A DNA stretch of 64,000 nucleotides, from positions 248,001-312,000 of the forward strand of contig NZ_FRFD01000003.1 in assembly GCF_900143645.1 (NCBI RefSeq). Direction: 5' to 3'. Positions within the stretch are counted from its first letter, which is position 1. Every line of letters begins with the position of its first letter. The notes beneath the pieces are model-generated. The model saw nothing but the letters and a program-made list of their open reading frames with translations. It was not told the DNA's origin and searched no databases. A program made the translations under genes and the position numbers. Positions 52,547 to 61,457 of this stretch are shown here, in pieces. The DNA is from Anaerocolumna xylanovorans DSM 12503 (lineage in GTDB: Bacteria > Bacillota > Clostridia > Lachnospirales > Lachnospiraceae).

Positions 52547-52594
52547 GGTAGAGGGACTTTTATGCCGCTCGAATCTTAATAAGGAGGTTCGCTT

Positions 52595-53053
52595 ATGAAC
52601 GAACAGATGAGATGTAAATATGGTACTGGCGGAGTTGACAAGAAAAACAGTGAAGGCTATCCCGACCCTACCGCATACGAGGCGCTGACAAACATCAAAA
52701 AGGAAGACAAGGTCTTCAAACCGCTCGTGTATATCTGCTCACCTTATGCGGGTGATGTAGAAAGAAACACTGAAAGAGCCAAGGTTTATAGCCGCTTCGC
52801 TGTTATCGAAAGAGATGCTATCGCTTTTGCACCACACCTACTTTTTCCTATGTATCTTTCGGATGATGATCCTGCGGAACGTGAGCTTGCACTTTTCATG
52901 GATATAGTCTTCTTAGGCAAATGCAATGAGTTGTGGGTGTTTGGTGAAAACATCACGAAGGGTATGCAGATGGAGATTGATAAAGCGAAGAAGCGCCATA
53001 TGACTATTCGTTATTTTACCGAGGACATGGAGGAGGTTGAAACATGCAACTAA
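52595..53053 (+). CDS. DUF4406-like nucleotide-metabolism protein of phage
   Basis: This 152-residue protein has VYICSPYAGDVERNTERAKV and FAPHLLFPMYL, then ELWVFGENITKGMQMEI, the pattern of DUF4406 proteins, which resemble nucleoside 2-deoxyribosyltransferases. A role in phage nucleotide metabolism is inferred. AAGGAGG precedes ATG 52595. It is the first gene of the plus-strand operon and overlaps the primase gene by 10 bases. Confidence 0.8.
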   Translation: MNEQMRCKYGTGGVDKKNSEGYPDPTAYEALTNIKKEDKVFKPLVYICSPYAGDVERNTERAKVYSRFAVIERDAIAFAPHLLFPMYLSDDDPAERELALFMDIVFLGKCNELWVFGENITKGMQMEIDKAKKRHMTIRYFTEDMEEVETCN

Positions 53054-55296
53054 CAATTTGTACTGCAAATTGCATCGGCAATCAAAAGAACTGCCTCTAT
53101 CCAAATAGGAACGTTGTCACCTCGGCTGAAGAATTAAAAGAAGCCGCAAAGCTAGACCACGTTTGCGCGGAGTATAAGAACAACTATCGCAGTGCAGATA
53201 ATTTCTTAAAGTCTGATGTCATCGTCATGGATTGCGATAATGATCACACTGAAAATCGGGATGAGTGGATAACGCCAGAGGCATTGGATGAAATTTTAAC
53301 GGATATTTCATATGCGATTGCTCCCAGTCGTCACAATATGCTTTCTAAGGATGGAAAGGCTGCAAGGCCCAAGTTCCATGTTTACTTTTCTATAGAAGAA
53401 CTAACAGATGCGGAAGGATATGTGGCTATAAAAAGAGCTATCCATGCTCAGTTCCCCTTCTTTGATGATAACGCTCTGGATGCAGCACGTTTTATCTATG
53501 GGGCTGATACCGGTGAAGTTATCTGGCATGAAGGTTGGCTCACGATTGATGAATTGCTGGAGAATGTTCCTGCGCCTACAAATACAGGTCGCAGCAATTC
53601 AATACCTGAAGGTCAACGCAACAATACTCTGTCTCGTTTTGCTGGCCGCGTTGTAAAGAGATACGGCAGCACAGATAAGGCCCATGAGATTTTTCTGGAA
53701 GAAGCCAAGAAATGTGATCCTCCTATGGATGATGAAGAACTTACAGCTATCTGGAATAGTGCTATTAAGTTTGCGAGGAAGGTGCAAGGTCAGGAAGGGT
53801 ATGTTCCTCCAGATGACTACAATTCTGACTTTGACTCGCTGAGACCTTCCGACTTTTCTGATATTGGCCAGGCAAAGGTGCTTACTCGTGAATATGGCAA
53901 TGAGCTCTGCTACACCGATGCCACAGATTATCTTCGTTTTAACGGTGAGTATTGGATGGAATCAAGGCAGCAGTCAGTAGGCGCAATGGAAGAGTTCCTC
54001 GATTTACAGCTTCAAGATGCCCTTGGCGAGGTGGAAAGCGCTCTTAATACCTTACTTGCTTTGGGTGAAAAGGAAGAAGATATCCTTGCTGGCGGTAAAA
54101 AGTATGAAGCTTCACTTTCAGGAGACCCATTAAAGGCATTTAAGAAGTATCAGTCAGCTATTGCTTATAGAACTTTTGTAATGAAGCGCAGGGATATGAA
54201 ATATGTCATCTCAGCATTGCAGGCTGCAAAGCCAATGCTGGAAATCAAGGTGAGCGACTTAGACAAGGATGAGTTCCTACTTAATACACCGGGTGTTACG
54301 TTTGACCTTCGTAAGGGTCTGGCCGGTGGTCGTGCTCCAGAGGCAGCGGATTATATTACAAAGCAAACAATCGCTTCTCCGGGTGATAAGGGTGAGCAAA
54401 TTTGGTTAGATGCTCTGAACACCTTTTTCTGTAATGACCAAAAGCTGATTGATTACGTTCAACAGATTGTTGGCCTTTCTGCAATCGGTAAAGTCTACCT
54501 CGAAGCTATCATTATTGCCTATGGTGGAGGCCGCAATGGTAAATCTACCTTTTGGAACAGCATCTCAAGGGTGCTCGGCTCCTACAGCGGTGCTATCTCA
54601 GCAGATACACTTACAGTTGGTTGCCGTAGAAACGTAAAACCTGAAATGGCAGAGCTTAAGGGCAAACGCCTCATCATTGCTTCCGAGCTTGAAGAGGGTA
54701 TGCGCCTCAACACTTCAATTGTTAAACAGCTTAGCTCTACGGATGAAATCGAAGCTGAGAAAAAGTATAAGGACCCGTTCAAGTTTGAGCCTTCTCATAC
54801 ACTGGTGCTTTACACGAATCATCTTCCCAGAGTCGGTGCCAATGATGATGGCACCTGGAGACGACTCATCGTCATTCCCTTTAATGCAAGAATTGAGAAT
54901 AAAAGTGACATCAAAAACTACGCCGACTACCTTGTTAAGAATGCAGGCTCGTACATCATGAGCTGGATCATCGAAGGTGCAAAGAAAGCTATTGAGGCTA
55001 ATTACCATTTCAGTGTTCCCGCATGTGTTCAGGAGGCCATTGAAGCGTACAGAGAAAATAATGACTGGCTTGCTTCCTTTTTGGAGGATTGTTGCGAAGT
55101 GGATAAGAAATACCAGCAAAAATCCGGAGAGTTTTATCAGGAATACCGTGCCCATTGTGGGCGCAACGGTGAGTACACAAGAAGTACAACAGATTTCTAT
55201 ACTGCTTTGGAGACTGCTGGGTTTGAACGTAAAAAGACCAAAACAGGTAGCTTCATTTATGGCGTGCGCTTAAAGGAGGAAGAGTTTCTAAGTTGA
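53044..55296 (+). CDS. Phage primase-helicase (AEP/P4-type)
   Basis: This 750-residue protein has two enzymatic halves. The N-terminal part carries AEP primase-like motifs DVIVMDCDNDH (near 62) and RPKFHVYFS, with the metal-binding DCD and a His. The C-terminal half is a D5/P4-type superfamily 3 helicase: Walker A IIAYGGGRNGKSTFWNSI near 494-501, then RLIIASELEEG and TNHLPRVGANDDGTWRRL. It primes and unwinds phage DNA. It overlaps the gene before it. There is no separate helicase loader in view. Confidence 0.87.
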   Translation: MQLTICTANCIGNQKNCLYPNRNVVTSAEELKEAAKLDHVCAEYKNNYRSADNFLKSDVIVMDCDNDHTENRDEWITPEALDEILTDISYAIAPSRHNMLSKDGKAARPKFHVYFSIEELTDAEGYVAIKRAIHAQFPFFDDNALDAARFIYGADTGEVIWHEGWLTIDELLENVPAPTNTGRSNSIPEGQRNNTLSRFAGRVVKRYGSTDKAHEIFLEEAKKCDPPMDDEELTAIWNSAIKFARKVQGQEGYVPPDDYNSDFDSLRPSDFSDIGQAKVLTREYGNELCYTDATDYLRFNGEYWMESRQQSVGAMEEFLDLQLQDALGEVESALNTLLALGEKEEDILAGGKKYEASLSGDPLKAFKKYQSAIAYRTFVMKRRDMKYVISALQAAKPMLEIKVSDLDKDEFLLNTPGVTFDLRKGLAGGRAPEAADYITKQTIASPGDKGEQIWLDALNTFFCNDQKLIDYVQQIVGLSAIGKVYLEAIIIAYGGGRNGKSTFWNSISRVLGSYSGAISADTLTVGCRRNVKPEMAELKGKRLIIASELEEGMRLNTSIVKQLSSTDEIEAEKKYKDPFKFEPSHTLVLYTNHLPRVGANDDGTWRRLIVIPFNARIENKSDIKNYADYLVKNAGSYIMSWIIEGAKKAIEANYHFSVPACVQEAIEAYRENNDWLASFLEDCCEVDKKYQQKSGEFYQEYRAHCGRNGEYTRSTTDFYTALETAGFERKKTKTGSFIYGVRLKEEEFLS

Positions 55297-55324
55297 GTTG
55301 CACCGAGTAGCACTGACCTAATAT

Positions 55325-55429
55325 GGTGACGGTCAGTTACGGTCATATATAGAACTTCGCATTAGAGAAAAATTTATAAAAAATTCTTTATATAAGAGGT
55401 TTATGAGTAGACCTTCACAGACCGTCACC
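55325..55429. promoter_or_regulatory. Long-range inverted repeat before the VRR-NUC gene
   Basis: GGTGACGGTC (55325-55334) and GACCGTCACC (55420-55429) are perfect inverted repeats about 85 bases apart in a 154-base gap; ACTGACC/GGTCAGT overlaps the first arm. They may be paired binding sites or a looped RNA structure. Confidence 0.35.
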
Positions 55430-55450
55430 AATTTTGATGGAGATATAGCG

Positions 55451-55732
55451 ATGAGAGAAAAAGAAATAGAAAAGAAGTTAACTTTGGAAGCAAAAAAGCG
55501 TGGCGGGCTGGCGGTGAAGTTTGTATCTCCTGGCTTTGATGGTATGCCGGATAGAATCGTTCTAATGCCTGAAGGAAAGATGGCCTTTGTTGAGGTTAAG
55601 GCTCCTGGTAAGCGCCCGCGCCCATTACAGATGGCAAGGCACAAATTACTTAGAGCATTAGGCTTTTTAGTTTTTGTACTAGACGACGAGAGTCAGATTG
55701 GAGGGATTTTAGATGCAGTACAATCCACATGA
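55451..55732 (+). CDS. VRR-NUC domain nuclease
   Basis: This 93-residue protein has the complete VRR-NUC core: EKEIEKKLTLEAKKRGGLAV, PGFDGMPDRIVLMPEGKMAF (metal-binding Asp) and FVEVKAPGKRPRPLQ (EVK), a restriction-enzyme-like nuclease fold found in phages. ATG 55451 follows GGAGATAT; an in-frame extension upstream includes the inverted repeat and is unlikely. Its last 20 bases overlap the SNF2 gene. It probably resolves DNA structures with that helicase. Confidence 0.88.
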   Translation: MREKEIEKKLTLEAKKRGGLAVKFVSPGFDGMPDRIVLMPEGKMAFVEVKAPGKRPRPLQMARHKLLRALGFLVFVLDDESQIGGILDAVQST

Positions 55733-57086
55733 CTACCAAAAGTATGCTATCAGTTATATCGAATCACATCCGGTATCGGCAGTACTGCTTGATATGGGTT
55801 TAGGAAAAACAAGTATCGCTCTTACTGCAATAAATGACCTGCTGTTTGATTACTTCGAAGCCCATAAGGTGTTAGTGGTAGCACCACTTCGTGTAGCAAG
55901 AGATACCTGGCCTGCTGAAATTGAAAAATGGGATCATCTATCCGACCTTATCGTTTCTGTTGCAGTAGGAAGCGTCACTGAAAGGGTTCAAGCGTTAAAA
56001 GCTGCAGCCGATATCTACGTAATCAATCGTGAGAATCTTTCCTGGCTCATTGATGAGAGCGGACTGACCTTTGATTTCGATACAGTTATAATTGATGAGC
56101 TTTCTTCCTTCAAAAATCATCAGGCCAAGCGCTTTAAGTCTTTTATGAAGGTGCGTCCTAGAGTAAAACGCATTATTGGAATGACAGGAACACCAAGCAG
56201 CAATGGACTAATGGATTTATGGGCAGAGTTCAAGTTGCTTGACATGGGTGTAAGACTTGGAAGGTTCATAACTGCGTTTCGTACCAACTACTTTATGCCG
56301 GACAAAAGAAATGGCCAGATTATTTATAGTTACAAGCCTCTTCCCGGAGCAGAGAAATGTATCTACAAGAAAATTTCCGATATTACAATTTCAATGAAGT
56401 CTACTGATTATCTTAAGATGCCTGAATTGGTTAGTAGTGAATACACAGTTATGCTTTCTGAAAAAGAGGCAGAACGCTATGACGAATTAGCAAGAGACCT
56501 TGTACTTACGCTTCCTGATGGTGAGGTTACTGCTGGAAATGCTGCAGCACTTTCCAACAAGCTCTGCCAGATGGCTAATGGTGCAATTTATATCGACAGC
56601 GGAGAAACTCAGGTCATCCATAATCAGAAATTAGATGCATTGGAGGACATTATTGAAGCCGCTGCCGGAAAGCCAATACTTGTGGCCTATTGGTATAAGC
56701 ATGACTACGAAAGAATCGTAGAAAAGCTTCGTAGTATAAAGGTTCCATTTTCTAAGCTGGATACCGCTGAAAGTATTCGAAGGTGGAACAACGAGGAAAT
56801 ACAAGTAGGTTTAATTCATCCGGCATCTGCAGGACATGGCTTAAATCTTCAGGCTGGTGGCTCTTGTATTGTGTGGTTCGGTCTTACTTGGTCATTAGAA
56901 TTATATCAACAGACAAATGCTAGGCTCTGGCGTCAGGGCCAAACAGCTGAAACGGTTGTGGTGCAGCACATCGTTACCAAAGGTACTATTGATGAGCGTG
57001 TCTTGAGGGCTCTTTCCTTAAAGGATAAAAGCCAGTCGGCGCTTATCGAAGCTGTTAAAGCTGATCTGCAAATGAGAGTCAAATAG
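55713..57086 (+). CDS. Phage SNF2-family helicase
   Basis: This 457-residue superfamily 2 translocase has motif I LLDMGLGKTSIALT (near 26), motif II TVIIDELSSF (a DE-LS variant of DEAH, near 126), motif III GMTGTPSSNGL, and motif VI NARLWRQGQTAETVVV (near 400). The compact size is typical of phage SNF2 proteins. GGAGGGA precedes ATG 55713. It overlaps and follows the VRR-NUC gene, a common phage pair. Confidence 0.9.
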   Translation: MQYNPHDYQKYAISYIESHPVSAVLLDMGLGKTSIALTAINDLLFDYFEAHKVLVVAPLRVARDTWPAEIEKWDHLSDLIVSVAVGSVTERVQALKAAADIYVINRENLSWLIDESGLTFDFDTVIIDELSSFKNHQAKRFKSFMKVRPRVKRIIGMTGTPSSNGLMDLWAEFKLLDMGVRLGRFITAFRTNYFMPDKRNGQIIYSYKPLPGAEKCIYKKISDITISMKSTDYLKMPELVSSEYTVMLSEKEAERYDELARDLVLTLPDGEVTAGNAAALSNKLCQMANGAIYIDSGETQVIHNQKLDALEDIIEAAAGKPILVAYWYKHDYERIVEKLRSIKVPFSKLDTAESIRRWNNEEIQVGLIHPASAGHGLNLQAGGSCIVWFGLTWSLELYQQTNARLWRQGQTAETVVVQHIVTKGTIDERVLRALSLKDKSQSALIEAVKADLQMRVK

Positions 57087-57131
57087 AGACAATCCGTGCC
57101 AATCCGAGAAACAAAAACTTGGAGGTGCGAT

Positions 57132-57359
57132 ATGGAACTATATGAAAGTTTAGCGAATGCGATTATAGTACAGGCAGTCAAGGATTACCGGGAAGCCTTA
57201 CAGCGTTTGGACCGTCACCCGGAGAAAAATGATTACAAAGCTGAGGTTAAATCTCTTGAGCGTTTCTTCTGTTCCGGCTGGTATCAGATACTAACCGATC
57301 TTGACGGTAACCTCTTAATGCGCAAGGTACGAGAAAAATTGGAGGTGGCTTGCCTATGA
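57132..57359 (+). CDS. Hypothetical phage protein, 75 residues
   Basis: This is a small basic helical protein: MELYESLANAIIVQAVKDYR, then SLERFFCSGWYQILTDLDG. TGGAGGTGCGAT sits directly before ATG 57132. Its stop overlaps the next start (ATGA). Homologues are usual in Firmicutes phages between SNF2 and DUF1492 genes; function is unknown. Confidence 0.75.
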   Translation: MELYESLANAIIVQAVKDYREALQRLDRHPEKNDYKAEVKSLERFFCSGWYQILTDLDGNLLMRKVREKLEVACL

Positions 57360-57772
57360 CTGCTAAAGAATATCTGTCCCAAGCCTATCGTTTGGACCAG
57401 CGTATCAACAGCAAGCTGGAGCAGGTTGCTTCGTTGAATGATCTGGCAACCAAATGCACGACCACGCTGACAGGGATGCCACGTAATCCCAATCATGGTA
57501 CATCTATGATGGCCGACGCTATTTGTAAAATCATTGATCTTCAGAACGAGATCAACAGAGACATTGATCGCCTTGTGGATCTAAAGGGTGAAATAATAGG
57601 AGTCATAAAAGCGGTTGACAGTTTGGAGTGTCAGACGCTCTTAGAGCTACGATACCTATGCTTTAAATCGTGGGAACAAATTGCAGTGGACCTGGGATAT
57701 AATGTACGCCACGTTTATCGACTGCACGATGTTGCCACCTCACTGATTAAACTTCCTGAAACAAGTCAGTGA
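57356..57772 (+). CDS. DUF1492 phage protein, sigma-like HTH
   Basis: This 138-residue protein has an N-terminal coiled-coil half (LSQAYRLDQRINSKLEQVAS; IIDLQNEINRDIDRLV) and a C-terminal sigma-70 region 4-like HTH (LLELRYLCFKSWEQIAVDLG, then YNVRHVYRLH). DUF1492/ArpU-like proteins are thought to regulate late phage genes. It starts ATG 57356 behind TGGAGGTGG. The terminase and HNH genes follow, so it could switch on the packaging region. Confidence 0.82.
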   Translation: MTAKEYLSQAYRLDQRINSKLEQVASLNDLATKCTTTLTGMPRNPNHGTSMMADAICKIIDLQNEINRDIDRLVDLKGEIIGVIKAVDSLECQTLLELRYLCFKSWEQIAVDLGYNVRHVYRLHDVATSLIKLPETSQ

Positions 57773-57892
57773 ATGTCACTGTTTGTCAGTGTGGTTCGTG
57801 TGTTACTATTACAATAGAGAAATAGAATTCCAAAGGCCATCGTGGAGAGATCTGCGGTGGCTTTTGTTATGCCCTGAAAGTGAGGTGAACCA

Positions 57893-58261
57893 ATGCCCTA
57901 CAAACCTAAGCGTCCCTGTGCTTACCCCGGCTGCGGTCGGCTTGCTGTACGCGAGCAATACTGTGCCGAGCATCAAAAAGCGATGGATAAACATTACAAC
58001 CAGTATGAACGTGACACTGCTTCTAACAAGCGATATGGTCGTGCTTGGAAGCGTATCCGTGACCGTTACATCAAGTTGCATCCTCTTTGTGAGGAGTGCG
58101 AGAAGCAAGGCAAGCTCACACCTGCCGAAGAGGTACACCACATCCTTCCACTCTCCAAGGGCGGCGGCAATGAAAAGAGCAATCTCATGGCTCTTTGCAA
58201 ATCCTGCCACTCTAGAATTACTGCCGAGAGCGGTGACCGGTGGGGGCGGTCAAATCTCTAA
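57893..58261 (+). CDS. HNH endonuclease next to the terminase
   Basis: This 122-residue HNH nuclease has Cys pairs CAYPGCGRLAV...YCAEH and CEECEKQGKL, the catalytic core EVHHILPLSKGGGNEKSNLM and the final ALCKSCHSRI. GAGGTGAACC precedes ATG 57893. HNH nucleases beside the terminase are needed for cos-type packaging in many phages, which suggests cohesive-end packaging. It follows the DUF1492 gene after 120 bases. Confidence 0.93.
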   Translation: MPYKPKRPCAYPGCGRLAVREQYCAEHQKAMDKHYNQYERDTASNKRYGRAWKRIRDRYIKLHPLCEECEKQGKLTPAEEVHHILPLSKGGGNEKSNLMALCKSCHSRITAESGDRWGRSNL

Positions 58262-58356
58262 AACTATTTTAAGCGGACAGCGGCGTGGGGCTTCGTGTTA
58301 AAAAACGCGGTTTCAAACGAGGGAATAGCCCCAACCCTGCTAAGTGAGGTGAAAAT

Positions 58357-58908
58357 ATGGCGAAAGACGGTACAAATCGAGGCGGCGCTCGTGTAGGTGC
58401 AGGTGCGAAAAAGAAGCCCCTGACTGACAAAATCGCCGAAGGCAATCCAGGAGGCAGAAAACTAACCGTGATGGAATTTAAGGATACGGCAGACCTGAAA
58501 GGACTTGAAATGCCCGAGCCAAATAAAATGCTCGAAGCTATACAAAAAGACGGCAAAGCACTGGTTGCAGGAGAAATCTACAGAAATACATGGCAGTGGC
58601 TAAACGAACGTGGATGTGCAGCTCTAGTAGAGCCTCAGTTATTGGAACGTTATGCCATGAGCGTGGCTCGTTGGATTCAATGTGAGGAAGCTGTCACAGA
58701 ATATGGCTTTTTAGCAAAACATCCGACTACGGGTAATGCCATTCAAAGCCCCTATGTGGCAATGGGTCAGAATTACATGAACCAAACCAATCGGTTGTGG
58801 ATGGAAATCTTCCAGATCGTTAAAGAAAACTGTACAGGAGAATACAACGGCGCTAGCCCGCAGGACGATGTAATGGAACGTTTGCTCATGGCAAGGCGAG
58901 GAAAATAA
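58357..58908 (+). CDS. terS: Phage terminase small subunit (P27 family)
   Basis: This is a 183-residue protein. The P27-type small terminase opens with a basic, Gly-rich region (NRGGARVGAGAKKKPLTDKI, then AEGNPGGRKL) and continues with the helical WLNERGCAALVEPQLLERYA block. TGAGGTGAAAAT precedes ATG 58357. The small subunit recognises phage DNA for packaging. Its large-subunit partner begins at about 63,086, so accessory genes separate the two. Confidence 0.85.
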   Translation: MAKDGTNRGGARVGAGAKKKPLTDKIAEGNPGGRKLTVMEFKDTADLKGLEMPEPNKMLEAIQKDGKALVAGEIYRNTWQWLNERGCAALVEPQLLERYAMSVARWIQCEEAVTEYGFLAKHPTTGNAIQSPYVAMGQNYMNQTNRLWMEIFQIVKENCTGEYNGASPQDDVMERLLMARRGK

Positions 58909-58928
58909 AACAGATAGGAGGAAGTCTT

Positions 58929-60170
58929 ATGCAGATAGAAAAACTGAAAACTGAACTGTTGATCCCAGCCGACTATAATCCTCGTAAAGATTTGAAACCC
59001 GGTGACCCGGAATATGAAAAGCTAAAACGCTCCATCGAGAAGTTCGGTTATGTTGAACCCGTTATATGGAATAAGACTACATCTCATGTTGTCGGTGGCC
59101 ACCAGCGTTTGAAGGTGCTGCTTGATATGGGCATCACCGAAGTCGAGTGTGTGGTTATTGAAATGGATGAGGAAAAAGAAAAGGCCCTCAACATCGCCCT
59201 CAATAAGATCAGCGGTGATTGGGATAAGGATAAGCTGGCTCTCCTCATTGCGGATTTGCAGGGAGCGGACTTTGACGTGTCCCTCACCGGCTTTGAGCCT
59301 GCCGAACTTGATGCGCTTTTTAAGGATTCGCTCAAGGACGGTATTCATGATGATGACTTCGATGTGGATGCTGAACTGCAAAAGCCTGCACTCACCAAGC
59401 ATGGCGATGTCTGGAAGCTTGGGCAGCACAGGCTCGTCTGCGGTGACTCCACTAAGGCTGATACATTTACATTACTGATGGACGGGAAACTTGCAAACCT
59501 TGTTGTAACCGACCCTCCGTACAATGTCAACTATGAAGGTTCGGCGGGTAAAATCAAAAACGACAATATGGGAAATGAAGCATTCTACAATTTTCTGCTT
59601 GAGGCGTTTAAGAACACCGAGGCAGCAATGGCAAAGGATGCTTCTATTTATGTATTCCATGCAGATACTGAAGGCTTGAATTTCAGAAAGGCATTCTCTG
59701 AAGCAGGTTTCTACCTTTCCGGTACTTGTATCTGGAAAAAGCAGTCGCTTGTTCTCGGACGCTCACCTTATCAATGGCAACATGAGCCTGTTCTTTTCGG
59801 CTGGAAGAAGTCTGGAAAGCACAACTGGTATGCTGATCGTAAGCAGACCACCATCTGGGAATTTGAGAAGCCGAAGAAAAACAACGACCATCCCACTATG
59901 AAACCCGTGGCGCTGGTAGCATACCCGATTCTCAACTCAAGCCTGACCAACTGCATCGTGCTTGATCCTTTTGGAGGCTCAGGTAGTACACTCATCGCCT
60001 GTGATCAGACTGAGCGCATTTGCTACACTGTTGAGCTTGATGAAAAGTATTGTGATGTCATTGTAAAGAGGTATATTGAGCAGGCTGGAAGCACGGATGG
60101 TGTATTTCTATTGAGAGGTGGTACCGAATACAAGTATCAAGATCTGCAGGAAGTAAATGCTGACGACTAA
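58929..60170 (+). CDS. ParB-like nuclease domain fused to a DNA methyltransferase
   Basis: This is a 413-residue fusion. The N-terminal ParB/Srx-like domain (LIPADYNPRKDLKPGDPEYE; HVVGGHQRLKVLLDM near 57) is followed by a beta-class adenine or N4-cytosine methyltransferase with LVVTDPPYNVNYEG (near 195) and VLDPFGGSGSTLIACDQ (near 344). TAGGAGGA precedes ATG 58929. Phage genomes use such enzymes to protect DNA from host restriction. Target sequence unknown. Confidence 0.92.
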   Translation: MQIEKLKTELLIPADYNPRKDLKPGDPEYEKLKRSIEKFGYVEPVIWNKTTSHVVGGHQRLKVLLDMGITEVECVVIEMDEEKEKALNIALNKISGDWDKDKLALLIADLQGADFDVSLTGFEPAELDALFKDSLKDGIHDDDFDVDAELQKPALTKHGDVWKLGQHRLVCGDSTKADTFTLLMDGKLANLVVTDPPYNVNYEGSAGKIKNDNMGNEAFYNFLLEAFKNTEAAMAKDASIYVFHADTEGLNFRKAFSEAGFYLSGTCIWKKQSLVLGRSPYQWQHEPVLFGWKKSGKHNWYADRKQTTIWEFEKPKKNNDHPTMKPVALVAYPILNSSLTNCIVLDPFGGSGSTLIACDQTERICYTVELDEKYCDVIVKRYIEQAGSTDGVFLLRGGTEYKYQDLQEVNADD

Positions 60171-60237
60171 ACTTCATTCTACACAAATACCGCTAATCAA
60201 TAGAAACAGTTTCTATACAGAAATATGCTCGAAATGA

Positions 60238-60271
60238 CTTGCTATTTACAGCGTTCAGAGTGATATATGTA
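60238..60271 (+). promoter_or_regulatory. Repeated phage promoter element, copy 1
   Basis: A 34-base unit with TTGCTA at its start (60239-60244) and AGAGTGATATATGTA at its end matches the unit at 61381-61414 in 28 of 34 positions. TTGCTA-17-GATATA would be a promoter for the gene at 60300. An inverted repeat, GAAAC/GTTTC, lies just upstream (60200-60216). Confidence 0.6.
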
Positions 60272-60299
60272 ATACCGAAAAAGAAAGGCGGTATGAAAA

Positions 60300-61103
60300 A
60301 TGCAGATTAATTATAATGTTACAGGCGCACAACGAAAATCACTGGTAGGAGCAATCAGCCAGGAATTAAATGCTCCGACAAAATACCTCGGTGCACCAAC
60401 CTTCGCTTACGAGGTTGGTGGCTATCACATCGACAAGAACGGGATACTTAGAGGAACTGACAATCCTGGTCTGGTTGCTGATCTACATGGATTGCACGAC
60501 TTCAAGGCAATTACTGAAGAATACGACACTCCCCTCCCGGAAGCAGAGCCTGTACCGGACGATGTTCAAATTCCTTACGAAGCCGCTCTTGGTGGCAGAG
60601 TCAGTCCTTACAGCGATTACGAGGAACCACCCGTTTATGGGGAACCCGAGCAAGGTGATGCACTCGAAGCCAACCATTTGACTATTGAGATGCCAAGGTC
60701 GGCTTTCACAGATATGGCTCTTGAAAATCTTAAGAGGTTGATTGAAAGCAAATCGTCACTAATCAAAAAAGCTCTCGGTACTGATTGCACCCATATCATT
60801 ACAGGTGAAGAAACTATCAGCTTCCCTTGGTTTCAAGGAGAGATGACTTCAGATGAGGTCAAAGCCTACACCCATTTTGTTACTGCGCTCTGCGAGATGG
60901 CAAAAACACAGCAAAGGGTCAATGCTACCGAAAAGCAAGTGAAAAATGAGAAGTATGCTTTTCGATGTTTCCTCATCCGGCTTGGTTTTGTTGGCACTGA
61001 ATACAAGATGGAACGCAAAATCCTGCTAAAGAACCTATCAGGCAATAGCGCCTTTAAGAATGGCGCTCCGATTAAAGCTGAGGAGGTAACGACTGATGAA
61101 TAA
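60300..61103 (+). CDS. Phage accessory protein, often labelled virulence-related
   Basis: This 267-residue protein opens MQINYNVTGAQRKSLVGAIS and GAPTFAYEVGGYHIDKNG, a pattern shared with Firmicutes phage proteins named virulence-related without proof. A Pro/Glu-rich linker follows (about residues 80-125), then a second domain with TIEMPRSAFTDMALENLKRL and the end LIRLGFVGTEYKMERKILL. AAGGCGG precedes ATG 60300. It overlaps the DUF4314 gene by 8 bases. No enzymatic motif is visible. Confidence 0.65.
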   Translation: MQINYNVTGAQRKSLVGAISQELNAPTKYLGAPTFAYEVGGYHIDKNGILRGTDNPGLVADLHGLHDFKAITEEYDTPLPEAEPVPDDVQIPYEAALGGRVSPYSDYEEPPVYGEPEQGDALEANHLTIEMPRSAFTDMALENLKRLIESKSSLIKKALGTDCTHIITGEETISFPWFQGEMTSDEVKAYTHFVTALCEMAKTQQRVNATEKQVKNEKYAFRCFLIRLGFVGTEYKMERKILLKNLSGNSAFKNGAPIKAEEVTTDE

Positions 61104-61320
61104 CTTTCCTTCAAGGGAGACGGTGGAACGCCTCCGTAAGCAATACCCATCTGGCACACGAGTGGAATTGGTACACATGAACGACCCTTATTCTAAACTA
61201 AGGCCCGGCGACCAAGGAACCGTGGACTTCGTGGACGACACGGGTACAATTTTCTGCTCATGGGATATCGGTTCCTCCCTCGGCGTTGTGTACGGAGAGG
61301 ATGCGGTGCGTAAGCTGTAA
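61096..61320 (+). CDS. DUF4314 protein
   Basis: This is a 74-residue protein. RLRKQYPSGTRVELVHMNDP and GDQGTVDFVDDTGTIF match the small beta-barrel DUF4314 family common in phages and mobile elements. AGGAGG lies 9 bases before ATG 61096. It is cotranscribed with the preceding gene. Function is unknown; the fold suggests binding of protein or nucleic acid. Confidence 0.85.
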   Translation: MNNFPSRETVERLRKQYPSGTRVELVHMNDPYSKLRPGDQGTVDFVDDTGTIFCSWDIGSSLGVVYGEDAVRKL

Positions 61321-61380
61321 CGGTATCTGGTTTCGTAGAAACACACCCATAAATTGATGTGTTTTATTTCTCGGATTTCG

Positions 61381-61414
61381 CTTGCTATATAAGCCTTTTA
61401 GAGTGATATATGTA
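61381..61414 (+). promoter_or_regulatory. Repeated phage promoter element, copy 2
   Basis: Second copy of the element at 60238-60271 (28 of 34 positions identical). TTGCTA-17-GATATA lies 44 bases before the amidoligase start, with GTTTC/GAAAC as an inverted repeat 45-50 bases upstream. Confidence 0.6.
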
Positions 61415-61457
61415 CATGCGGAAAGCGCAAAACTTACACATTCAGGAGGAAAACCAC

